A program made the position numbers and the translations under genes. A stretch of 5,889 nt of DNA. It comes from an uncultured Saprospiraceae bacterium. GTDB taxonomy: Bacteria > Bacteroidota > Bacteroidia > Chitinophagales > Saprospiraceae. Positions 1 to 5,751 of the stretch are shown here, in pieces. Numbering within the stretch: the first letter of the stretch is position 1; the number at the start of each line of letters is the position of its first letter. The stretch spans positions 1 through 5,889 of the forward strand of contig CAKZUM010000273.1 in the NCBI GenBank assembly GCA_937921525.1, read 5' to 3'. The notes beneath the pieces are model-generated. The model searched no databases and was not told the DNA's origin. It worked only from the letters and a program-made list of their open reading frames with translations.

Positions 1-1545
1 TAGCCCCCGACTCTCTCGCCGAATAGACGCCGACTTAGTAATCAAATATGCAATCGTAATCAAATTCCGCAATTCACATAGCTGGGGAGAGATTAAAGAA
101 TCTCGATACAAGGATTCTGTCTCTTCATATAAAAGTTCCAATCTATCCAAAGATCTTTTTAGTCGCACATTAGAGCGGACGATTCCTACATAACTACTCA
201 TAATTTCTTTTAGCTCCTTATGACTCTGCGTCATCAAGACTAACTCTTTGGGTTCGGTCGTTCCTTTGGCATTCCATGCAGGGATTCCTTCTTTGAAGGC
301 AATATTGTCAATACGTTTGCCCACGTCCTGGTGGATTCTATCTGCAAATACCATCGCTTCTAACAAGGAGTTAGACGCCAAGCGATTAGCACCATGCAAT
401 CCAGTAGCAGAGGTCTCTCCACAGGCATATAGATTTTTAATAGAGGTTTTCCCCATTTCATCTACTCTAACGCCACCGCATAAATAATGACAGGCAGGTA
501 CAACAGGAATCATATCTTTCATTGGATCAATTCCTATGCTGACACATTTGTCGTAGATCGTTGGGAAGTGGGCGTAAAATTTTTCTTTGTCTAAGTGTCG
601 ACAATCTAAAAACATATGCTCCTCGCCTTGCTCTTTCATTTCTTTATCAATCGCTCTCGCTACAATATCTCTTGGAGCTAAGGACCCTCTTTCGTCATAC
701 TTGAGCATAAATTGATTTTCCGACCGATCTCTTAATATCGCGCCAAATCCTCTAACTGCTTCTGATACTAAAAATGAAGGATTTTCTCCTGCAGGATTAA
801 ATAGAGAGGTTGGATGAAATTGAATAAATTCCATATTCTCTAAACGTCCATTCGCCCGATACACCATCGCCACGCCATCTCCTGTAGCAATGACGGGGTT
901 GGTCGTTGCTTTATATACTTGTCCTGCACCGCCTGTGGCTAATATTGTTGTCTTAGCTAAAACCGTCTTAATCTCTCTCGTTTCCTTATTTAGTGCATAG
1001 ACGCCATAGCATTCTACATTAGGTGTTACCCGATTAACGATATGTCCTAAATGGTGCTGCGTAATCAAATCTATGGCATAATGATGTTCTAGTATTTTGA
1101 CATTGGGCAATGCTGCGACTGTATCAGATACCGCTCGCTGCATTTCCCAACCCGTTAAATCTTTATAGTGTAAAATTCTAAACTCAGAATGTCCGCCTTC
1201 TTTTCCAAGATCATATTCGTCTGTTTTTGTTTTGTCAAAACGCGCCCCCCACTCTATAATTTCTTTCACTCGTTCTGGACCTTCTTTTACCACTATGGAG
1301 ACTATTTCTTTATCACATAAACCATCGCCTGCATCCAGCGTATCCTCGATATGCTTTTCATAAGTATCTACATCAAAATTCCATACTGCTGCTACTCCGC
1401 CCTGCGCGTAACGCGTATTGCTTTCCCGTTCTTCTGTTTTAGTTAAAACTAAGATGTCTAAATCAGGTCTTTTTCTGGCCATTTTAATGGCAAAGGTTAA
1501 ACCTGCCAAACCTGAGCCTATTACTAAGATGTCGGTTTTTATCAT
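1..1545 (-). CDS. nadB: L-aspartate oxidase NadB (3' end beyond window)
   Basis: This enzyme is the FAD-dependent oxidase that converts L-aspartate to iminoaspartate, the first step of de novo NAD synthesis, in the cytoplasm; quinolinate synthase NadA uses the product. The frame is open from ATG at 1545 to the window edge, giving 515 codons without a stop. The family is usually about 520-540 residues and the last visible residues are the typical ESRGL, so only a short C-terminus is missing. Visible motifs are the FAD-binding GSGLAG at 10-15, NTRYAQGGVAAV at 43-54, ATGGAGQVY at 203-211, FHPTSL at 243-248 and HGANRLASNSLLE at 384-396. Residues E121, H244, R292, H353 and R388 fit the substrate-binding and catalytic residues known from E. 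coli NadB. There is no Shine-Dalgarno sequence; a run of ten A lies 12 nt before the start. It is the last of three minus-strand genes, 166 bp after the dinB-type gene. No nadA or nadC is visible. Confidence 0.97.
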   Translation of the reverse strand, partial: MIKTDILVIGSGLAGLTFAIKMARKRPDLDILVLTKTEERESNTRYAQGGVAAVWNFDVDTYEKHIEDTLDAGDGLCDKEIVSIVVKEGPERVKEIIEWGARFDKTKTDEYDLGKEGGHSEFRILHYKDLTGWEMQRAVSDTVAALPNVKILEHHYAIDLITQHHLGHIVNRVTPNVECYGVYALNKETREIKTVLAKTTILATGGAGQVYKATTNPVIATGDGVAMVYRANGRLENMEFIQFHPTSLFNPAGENPSFLVSEAVRGFGAILRDRSENQFMLKYDERGSLAPRDIVARAIDKEMKEQGEEHMFLDCRHLDKEKFYAHFPTIYDKCVSIGIDPMKDMIPVVPACHYLCGGVRVDEMGKTSIKNLYACGETSATGLHGANRLASNSLLEAMVFADRIHQDVGKRIDNIAFKEGIPAWNAKGTTEPKELVLMTQSHKELKEIMSSYVGIVRSNVRLKRSLDRLELLYEETESLYRDSLISPQLCELRNLITIAYLITKSASIRRESRGL

Positions 1546-1557
1546 ATCTGAAATTTG

Positions 1558-1593
1558 TTTTTTTTTTACCACATAGGTACATAGGGCACATAG
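1558..1593. repeat. T10 tract plus three ACATAG units
   Basis: A run of ten T (1558-1567) is followed by ACC and three near-tandem copies of ACATAG starting at 1571, 1579 and 1588. On the minus strand this reads CTATGT units, then GTGGT and ten A, ending 12 nt before the nadB start codon. It lies in the nadB leader, so it may influence translation, but it also looks like a dispersed intergenic repeat. The repeat is seen directly; any role is inference. Confidence 0.55.
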
Positions 1594-1648
1594 TTTTCTA
1601 TACTATTACAACCTTCTAAATGTTTATAAAATAGTTTCTATTTTTCTG

Positions 1649-1702
1649 AACTACAAAAGAAACAAGGTTGCGGCTTTGCCGCCAAATATGATCTATGTAG
1701 TT
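1649..1702. repeat. Inverted repeat with GC-rich hairpin downstream of the dinB-type gene
   Basis: AACTACA (1649-1655) and TGTAGTT (1696-1702) form a perfect 7-bp inverted repeat around a compact hairpin: GCGGC (1670-1674), loop TTT, GCCGC (1678-1682). The hairpin stands out as GC-rich in an AT-rich gap. It starts 10 bp beyond the stop of the DinB-type gene and could end transcription on the minus strand, but only a broken T-rich stretch follows it there (GTTTCTTTTG), so it is not a textbook intrinsic terminator. A small dispersed palindromic repeat is equally possible. Confidence 0.45.
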
Positions 1703-1711
1703 TTAAAATAT

Positions 1712-2251
1712 TCATTTATCACTCTCCTCTTTACGTTCAAGATATTCTATGGTTAAATTCTGATGATGCCCTACATGGTAAGTCATAAATTGCAACATCT
1801 CTCGAATCGTCAATTTACCTAGTAAGGGATGAACTAAGACAAGGCTATCTAGTTCCTCATCCGAATACTTTTTTAGGTGTTCAATTATCGTCTCCACATA
1901 CTCCATAAGTTTCTCTGATAAGGACGCTTTCTGAGCAAAAGAAATCTCATCGGGTAAAAATTGACTCGGTGCTTTTCCACCTCCCTGAAGGGCTAATCTA
2001 TATTTTTTAATCAACTCAGTATATGCTATTGCGGGTCGATCAATCGTTCCGAATGTTGATGCTATAAAGGATTTAGCGCCTAATACTTGGGCTAATGGCG
2101 CAATACTTTTTATTAGGTGCATTAACTGTTGACCAGCAGACCATTTTTCTCCAAATCTTGATACAAAAGATGCTTCGGACAAGGTATTGATATAACCAAC
2201 AAATACTTGATGTACCTCTTTAAAATTTATGATTACTTCGGTTCGATTCAT
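1712..2251 (-). CDS. DinB family (DinB_2-like) metal-binding four-helix protein
   Basis: The protein has 179 residues, the usual size for DinB/YfiT-like single-domain proteins: cytoplasmic four-helix bundles that bind a divalent metal through three histidines. In this superfamily some members are thiol-S-transferases or hydrolases, and most have no known reaction. The KWSAGQQLMHLIKS segment (36-49) holds the first likely ligand H45; HPLLGKLTIREMLQFMTYHVGHH (141-163) holds H159 and H163, the classical HxxxH pair near the C-terminus. No signal peptide or membrane segment is seen. The start at 2251 is the only good ATG; it lacks a Shine-Dalgarno sequence but follows a run of eight A, 14 nt upstream. 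It lies between the quinone oxidoreductase gene (114 bp upstream) and nadB (166 bp downstream) on the same strand, so co-transcription is possible but not shown. The family call is strong; substrate and role are unknown. Confidence 0.88.
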   Translation of the reverse strand: MNRTEVIINFKEVHQVFVGYINTLSEASFVSRFGEKWSAGQQLMHLIKSIAPLAQVLGAKSFIASTFGTIDRPAIAYTELIKKYRLALQGGGKAPSQFLPDEISFAQKASLSEKLMEYVETIIEHLKKYSDEELDSLVLVHPLLGKLTIREMLQFMTYHVGHHQNLTIEYLERKEESDK

Positions 2252-2312
2252 TACTACTTATTCTATTTTTTTTACTACAAAAATTGAGTCTTTATTGTCA
2301 ACATTTTACAGG

Positions 2313-2358
2313 CATTCTCCATTCTCCATTCTCCATTCTCCATTCTCCATTCTCCATT
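2313..2358. repeat. Heptanucleotide tandem repeat, six CATTCTC units plus CATT
   Basis: Six perfect copies of CATTCTC and a partial seventh (CATT) fill 46 bp; on the minus strand the unit reads GAGAATG. The array starts 7 bp after the stop codon of the quinone oxidoreductase gene and lies in the leader of the dinB-type gene. The copies show no base differences, which suggests recent slippage or active maintenance, so copy number may vary between strains. Heptameric short tandem repeats are known from cyanobacteria and other bacteria; a function here is not evident. Confidence 0.95.
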
Positions 2359-2365
2359 AAGTCTA

Positions 2366-3346
2366 TTAAGATACTCTTAAAACGAGCTTTCCAATATTTA
2401 GGTTGCTTTCCATTCTAGTATGTGCTTTCGCTACTTCTTTCCAATCGTATACAGAATCAATAACTGGCTTAAAAGATTGGTTTTTAAATAAAGGCCAAGC
2501 AAATTCTTTTAAGGCTTGTGTTAAGGCTGCCTTATAAGACTTATCTCTAGAGCGCAAGGTGGAACCTGTTATTTGTAGTCGCTTCACTAAAAGATTCATG
2601 ATGTTTAAATTAGGCGTTTGAATACCTCCTAACAGAGCAAGTAAAACCATTCTACCATCTAATGAAAGGACATTTATATTTTTTTGTAAATAAGGGGCTG
2701 CTACAAAATCAATCACCACATTGACTCCTTTCCTATCGGTCAATTCCATAATGGATGCCTCAAAATCCTCCTTTTTATAATCTATTGCCTTATCTGCACC
2801 TAGGGCTAAACAGGCAGTATGCTTACCAGCAGATGCCGTAACGTAAACCGTCGCGCCTATGGCTTTTGCAATTTGAATAGCTGCCGTTCCTACCCCACTG
2901 GCACCTGCATGAATTAAAATACTTTCTCCCTTTTTTAAGTTGGCTATCCAACAAATAGATTGAAAGGCAGTCAGAAAAACTTCTGGTATTGCTGCCGCCA
3001 CTTCGTAAGACATAGACGGTGGTATTGGTAAGATCATTCCCTCTGATAAAACAGCATACTCCGCATAACCCCCTCCTCCTATTAAGCCACAAACTCGATC
3101 TCCAATAGAGCAATTTTTTACCTCATTCCCAACTTCGACTATATCTCCCGCTATTTCCAAACCCATGATCGGGCTGTCACCTGGTGGGGGAGGATATTGT
3201 CCCTTTCGTTGCAAAGTATCAGCACGATTTAATGCCGTTGCCTTGACTTTGACCAAAACCTCGTTTGGTTTGGGAGAGGGCGTAGCATAATCGCCTAAGT
3301 ACATATTTTCTGGAGAACCGAATTCTTTTAAAAGGATAGCTTTCAT
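2366..3346 (-). CDS. NAD(P)H:quinone oxidoreductase, PIG3 type (MDR superfamily)
   Basis: This 326-residue cytoplasmic protein is a zinc-free member of the medium-chain dehydrogenase/reductase superfamily. It closely resembles human PIG3 (TP53I3, 332 residues), an NADPH-dependent quinone reductase. The N-terminal GroES-like domain (about 1-125) contains ALNRADTLQRKGQYPPPPG (38-56) and IMGLEIAG (60-67). The Rossmann domain has the nucleotide-binding stretch LIHAGASGVGTAAIQ (144-158), the conserved NYKKEDF-like DYKKEDF (189-195), LDGRMVL (229-235) and the family signature LRSRDKSY (264-271); the C-terminus NIGKLVL matches the family end. The cysteine and histidine zinc ligands of alcohol dehydrogenases are absent. 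The physiological substrate is probably a quinone or another reactive carbonyl compound, by family inference. Upstream lies an AT-rich divergent region with a 14-bp palindrome about 40 bp before the start. It may be the first gene of a minus-strand run with the dinB-type gene and nadB. Confidence 0.95.
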   Translation of the reverse strand: MKAILLKEFGSPENMYLGDYATPSPKPNEVLVKVKATALNRADTLQRKGQYPPPPGDSPIMGLEIAGDIVEVGNEVKNCSIGDRVCGLIGGGGYAEYAVLSEGMILPIPPSMSYEVAAAIPEVFLTAFQSICWIANLKKGESILIHAGASGVGTAAIQIAKAIGATVYVTASAGKHTACLALGADKAIDYKKEDFEASIMELTDRKGVNVVIDFVAAPYLQKNINVLSLDGRMVLLALLGGIQTPNLNIMNLLVKRLQITGSTLRSRDKSYKAALTQALKEFAWPLFKNQSFKPVIDSVYDWKEVAKAHTRMESNLNIGKLVLRVS

Positions 3347-3385
3347 TGAATAAAAGGTTACAATTATAGATAAAAATTAAGAAGC

Positions 3386-3399
3386 TAAATAGCTATTTA
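3386..3399. promoter_or_regulatory. 14-bp perfect palindrome, possible operator upstream of the quinone oxidoreductase gene
   Basis: TAAATAGCTATTTA is its own reverse complement and ends 40 bp upstream of the oxidoreductase start codon, where a repressor site could act. Such palindromes can occur by chance in DNA this AT-rich, and no regulator gene is in the window, so the operator reading is only a suggestion. Confidence 0.3.
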
Positions 3400-3587
3400 A
3401 TATATTTTATACATATATAACATACATCACACTTGATACATAAAGGTATAATTTTAAAAATAAAAATAATTTTTATTTCAAATTTGTTTTAAAAAATGTT
3501 TTAGATTTAAAATAAGCTAAATAACTCATAATCAATTATTTAAATCTTTTTAGATAAATAATTAAAACAAAAATGTTTTAAAATAAT

Positions 3588-3603
3588 TAGTTTTATAAAA
3601 CTA
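3588..3603. promoter_or_regulatory. 16-bp perfect palindrome in the glucosaminidase promoter region
   Basis: TAGTTTTATAAAACTA is a perfect palindrome lying 7 bp before the TAAATTTG promoter candidate. It would therefore sit between the -33 and -7 elements, a position typical of repressor operators. It could also be a chance product of AT-rich sequence. Confidence 0.3.
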
Positions 3604-3610
3604 TTTGTTT

Positions 3611-3618
3611 TAAATTTG
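3611..3618 (+). promoter_or_regulatory. Bacteroidota-type -7 promoter element TAAATTTG
   Basis: TAAATTTG matches the TAnnTTTG consensus of the primary sigma factor in Bacteroidota exactly. An imperfect -33 element (TTAG at 3587-3590, consensus TTTG) lies 20 bp upstream, within the usual spacing. Transcription would begin near 3625, leaving a leader of roughly 23-35 nt before the ATG codons at 3648 and 3660 and making the TTG at 3627 an unlikely start. Confidence 0.5.
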
Positions 3619-3647
3619 AATTATAATTGACCTGTTTCCGAAATTTA

Positions 3648-4469
3648 ATGTGTTTACAAATGGATTACAAACAACTTACTGAAATCTCTCTGGAGCAGTT
3701 GATGGAAGAGAAGATTAAAAAACCTATGCGGGCATTCAAACAGTCCGTAAAAATTTGGGCAAGAAAGAATTGGTATAAACTAGCATTCCTTGGAGTTTGT
3801 GCTTTCTTTGCTGTCCAAAAAGACTTAAATTTTAACGTGAACTTTAAGTCAAAAAATGCCATTAGTAGTACGACTGCTAATCCTCAACCTGTTGCCCTGA
3901 ATCTTTCTAATATTGGAAATACACAGGCAGCCCCAAACAAAGCGACTTCTTTTCTATTTGGCACCACCCTATCCGCAAAGGGTATTACTGCAAAAAAAGA
4001 GAAGCCGATCGTTATGACCGAAAAAGCTAAAAAGCAATTAGCCTACGTTAAAAAATATGCTAGCGTAGCTAAAAGCGAAATGGAAAAATTTGGTATTCCA
4101 GCAAGTGTGACGCTCGCACAAGGTTTGATTGAAACCAATGCAGGTGCCAGTAAACTTGCTACCAAAAATAATAACCATTTCGGTATGAAGTGCTTTTCTA
4201 AAAAATGTAAGAAAGGGCATTGTAGCAATTTCTCAGATGATACCCACAAAGACTTTTTTAGAATCTATAAAAGTTCTTGGGAAAGCTTTCGCTCTCATAG
4301 TGAGCTATTGGTTGGAAAGCGGTACAAGCATTTACTAAAGTTAGACAAAGACAATTACAAAGATTGGGCGATTGGATTGAAAAAGGCGGGATATGCTACT
4401 GACAAAAACTACCACAATAAGTTGATTCAGCTTATTGAAGATTTGCACTTGTATAAGTATGATGAATAG
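3648..4469 (+). CDS. Membrane-anchored glucosaminidase domain peptidoglycan hydrolase
   Basis: The protein is a likely cell-wall hydrolase that cleaves the glycan strands of peptidoglycan in the periplasm (Glucosaminidase/FlgJ-like family, acting as N-acetylglucosaminidase or muramidase). Counted from ATG 3648 (273 residues), it has a charged cytoplasmic head (1-41), one membrane segment WYKLAFLGVCAFFAVQ (42-57), a Ser/Thr/Asn-rich linker (to about 120) and the catalytic domain to the end. Key motifs are IPASVTLAQGLIETNAG (150-166) with likely catalytic E162, NNNHFGMKC (174-182), SWESFRSHSELL (210-221) and GYATDKNYHNKLI (248-260). A C-X4-C-X4-C cluster (182, 187, 192) follows the NHFG motif. 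The start is uncertain: ATG 3648 is the first after the predicted transcription start, ATG 3660 is nearly as good, and the frame also extends to a TTG at 3627. No flagellar genes are nearby, so a role in wall remodelling or division is more likely than flagellar assembly. Confidence 0.92.
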   Translation: MCLQMDYKQLTEISLEQLMEEKIKKPMRAFKQSVKIWARKNWYKLAFLGVCAFFAVQKDLNFNVNFKSKNAISSTTANPQPVALNLSNIGNTQAAPNKATSFLFGTTLSAKGITAKKEKPIVMTEKAKKQLAYVKKYASVAKSEMEKFGIPASVTLAQGLIETNAGASKLATKNNNHFGMKCFSKKCKKGHCSNFSDDTHKDFFRIYKSSWESFRSHSELLVGKRYKHLLKLDKDNYKDWAIGLKKAGYATDKNYHNKLIQLIEDLHLYKYDE

Positions 4470-4534
4470 CTATAGGGAAGGATTTTGTTTTGTAAAAAGA
4501 CAAGATTATAAAAATAAGTCACATCGTTCCTATC

Positions 4535-4596
4535 TTTTTTACCACGGATTCACGGATTATTAAGTTTACTTAATCCGTGAATCCGTGGTGAAAAAA
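4535..4596. repeat. Long palindrome between convergent genes
   Basis: ACCACGGATTCACGGATTA (4541-4559) and its exact reverse complement (4571-4589) form a 19-bp perfect stem with an 11-nt loop. The stem can be extended past one T/G position by six T (4535-4540) against six A (4591-4596). Each arm holds two CACGGATT units. It lies between the ends of the glucosaminidase gene (66 bp away) and the lipoprotein gene (4 bp away), where it could stop transcription from both sides. However, the T run precedes and the A run follows the stem on either strand, so the U-tail of an intrinsic terminator is missing. The sequence type resembles dispersed intergenic repeats. Confidence 0.85.
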
Positions 4597-4599
4597 TCA

Positions 4600-5262
4600 T
4601 TAGAATCCAATTTCATTATTAATCGTTTTCGCTCCACTCACAATATCACTTAAATTACTTTCAAATCTAGCCTCTTTTTTATCAAAAGACAATTCCGTAT
4701 CAGCACTAGTCATTCCTTTAATTTCTTGCTCAAAACGATAGACACTAATCATTCTTGCAGATTCTAAAATCACTCGTTGCATCATTGGAATTTCACTATA
4801 ATTTTCCGCCTTATAAGGAGATTCAAAGCTTCGGGAAAATATCCCATCTTCAAATCGATATTCATTTTTCAAATTGACCATTCCTCTGGACATGCCGTGC
4901 GTGAATTTCTTAACCGCCTCATCCATCGCAGAGACATCCGCAAAGGAACCGCTTATAGAAAAGATAAAATCTTCGTAGTAAATATCACTCTTCACATCAG
5001 AAATACCTTCCACCTCGCTCACCGTTGCAACAACACCTTTAAAGAAATTCTCTACCTCCTCTTGGTCGGGTGCTTTATAGCCGTGCATACTTTCTGGTGC
5101 TTCTAGGAATGTCTGCAATTTCTTTTTGCTTTCAAACATGTTTAAAGTAACGGTCATTTCTCCCGTTCCATCCTCATTTACACTTATTTGTTCTACCAAT
5201 TCAAAACAGCTCGTTAAGCTGATACAGAGTACGAATAAACATAACTGTCCTAATTTTTTCAT
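4600..5262 (-). CDS. Lipoprotein of unknown function
   Basis: Counted from ATG 5262 the product has 220 residues. It begins with a lipoprotein signal peptide: MKK, a hydrophobic core (LGQLCLFVLCIS) and the lipobox LTSC with lipidated C19. It would thus be attached to a membrane facing the periplasm. The mature part starts FELVEQISVNEDGTGEMTV, an alternation typical of a beta strand and turn, and is mixed alpha/beta and acidic; no catalytic motif is apparent and I do not recognise the family. The frame continues upstream to an ATG at 5307, but those 15 extra codons (MFKLLFCRYLVKKKK) run through a T-tract into the palindromic repeat element and would bury the signal peptide, so 5262 is preferred. 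A run of nine A lies 4 nt before the start. The gene converges on the glucosaminidase gene. The repeat element begins only 18 bp upstream, so its promoter must lie in or beyond that element. Confidence 0.85.
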   Translation of the reverse strand: MKKLGQLCLFVLCISLTSCFELVEQISVNEDGTGEMTVTLNMFESKKKLQTFLEAPESMHGYKAPDQEEVENFFKGVVATVSEVEGISDVKSDIYYEDFIFSISGSFADVSAMDEAVKKFTHGMSRGMVNLKNEYRFEDGIFSRSFESPYKAENYSEIPMMQRVILESARMISVYRFEQEIKGMTSADTELSFDKKEARFESNLSDIVSGAKTINNEIGF

Positions 5263-5279
5263 TTTCTTTTTTTTTACTA

Positions 5280-5440
5280 AGTAACGACAAAACAATAACT
5301 TGAACATCTAGGACGGAATCTTTTGCCCTCATTTTCTCTTAAAAAATACTTCCGTAGCTAGGCTATGCAAGGATTTTTTAAGAAAAACTGAGGACAAAAT
5401 CTTCTCGTCCAGATGTCCAACTTATTATTTCGTCGTTACT
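5280..5440. mobile_element. MITE-like 161-bp imperfect palindromic element, copy 1
   Basis: The first 80 bases (AGTAACGACAAAA...) match the reverse complement of the last 80 (...TCGTCGTTACT) at roughly four positions in five, so the whole unit can fold into one long hairpin with its centre near 5360 (GTAGCTAGGCTA). The outer ends AGTAACGAC and GTCGTTACT are perfectly inverted. It has no coding capacity of its own. A second copy in the same orientation lies 472 bp further on with one difference in 136 bp. Small size, inverted ends, repetition and lack of a transposase fit a non-autonomous mobile element (MITE). The trinucleotide TAA on both sides of GTAACGAC...GTCGTTAC (5278-5280 and 5440-5442) may be a target duplication. 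A structural intergenic repeat such as a REP/BIME-type unit is the alternative. Confidence 0.75.
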
Positions 5441-5460
5441 AAGGAGCGTAGCTTCGTCCC

Positions 5461-5739
5461 TGTAAAAAAGAGTATAAAATAGTTTACTATCTCTTTGCTA
5501 TCAGTAATTTTCCTATCAAAACACATATAAAACCTACCTTCGAAAGTATTTTCAGTGTTTGTGAAAATAGAATCCACGCGATCGTTACTTTCTTAGCCCT
5601 TCTTGAATTATTAAATCTATCTAAACTACACCTTATTCAAGGAGAGGGGATTAATAATTTTTGGTTGACGGATGTGGTCGATGAAGAGACTGAGACTGAC
5701 ATGGACAGTGATAGTGATGACCTTGATGAAAATAACTAG
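5461..5739 (+). pseudogene. scpA: 3' remnant of scpA (segregation and condensation protein A)
   Basis: This open frame has no usable start codon: an in-frame TAG stands at 5449-5451 and the first ATG lies only in the acidic tail. Its 92 codons to the TAG at 5737 encode the C-terminal winged-helix part of ScpA, the kleisin that bridges the SMC dimer and ScpB in chromosome condensation. Diagnostic stretches, counted from TGT 5461, are KPTFESIFSVCENRIHAI (24-41), VTFLALLELLNL (42-53) and QGEGINNFWLTD (60-71), the form usual in Bacteroidota; a very acidic tail (DEETETDMDSDSDDLDENN) follows. ScpA normally has some 240-290 residues; the N-terminal kleisin part is missing, and its expected place is taken by repeat copy 1 and the lipoprotein gene on the other strand. 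The winged-helix codons are intact, so the loss is recent or the sequence is conserved by other means. A functional scpA should exist elsewhere in the genome. Confidence 0.8.
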
Positions 5740-5751
5740 GATTTTAAAATT

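Larger units (their letters stand above)
3347..3647. other. AT-rich divergent intergenic region
   Basis: About 300 bp separate the divergently transcribed quinone oxidoreductase and glucosaminidase genes, so promoters for both should lie here. The sequence is extremely AT-rich, with repeated TTTTAAAA-type and TTTGTTTTAAA stretches; the latter occurs as a direct repeat near 3484 and 3605. I see no coding frame and no structured RNA. Two perfect palindromes and one promoter candidate are listed separately. For the minus-strand gene only a poor match (TATAATTG, 3368-3361) to the Bacteroidota -7 element was found, and it lies rather close to the start codon. Confidence 0.7.

Noticed and set aside
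248..487. Plus-strand open frame of 79 codons
   Set aside because: It is antisense to the conserved C-terminal half of nadB and encodes nothing recognisable.
2313..2358. Short regular repeats as a CRISPR array
   Set aside because: The units are 7 bp, directly adjoining and without spacers, so this is a simple tandem repeat.
2823..3113. Minus-strand open frame of 96 codons within the quinone oxidoreductase gene
   Set aside because: It is another frame of a gene with an end-to-end family match, and its composition (rich in Arg, Cys, Ser) is that of a shadow frame.
3627..3647. TTG at 3627 as the glucosaminidase start
   Set aside because: It would coincide with the predicted transcription start and adds seven residues without a role, while two ATG codons follow at 3648 and 3660.
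4777..5106. Plus-strand open frame of 109 codons
   Set aside because: It lies antisense inside the lipoprotein gene, has no recognisable protein features, and the minus-strand reading gives a clean signal peptide and lipobox.
5263..5307. ATG at 5307 as the lipoprotein start
   Set aside because: The extension is translated from a T-tract and the repeat element and would place 15 residues, many of them basic, before a complete lipoprotein signal peptide.
5280..5440. Insertion sequence with its own transposase
   Set aside because: The unit is 161 bp and contains no frame long enough for a transposase, so only a non-autonomous element can be supported.
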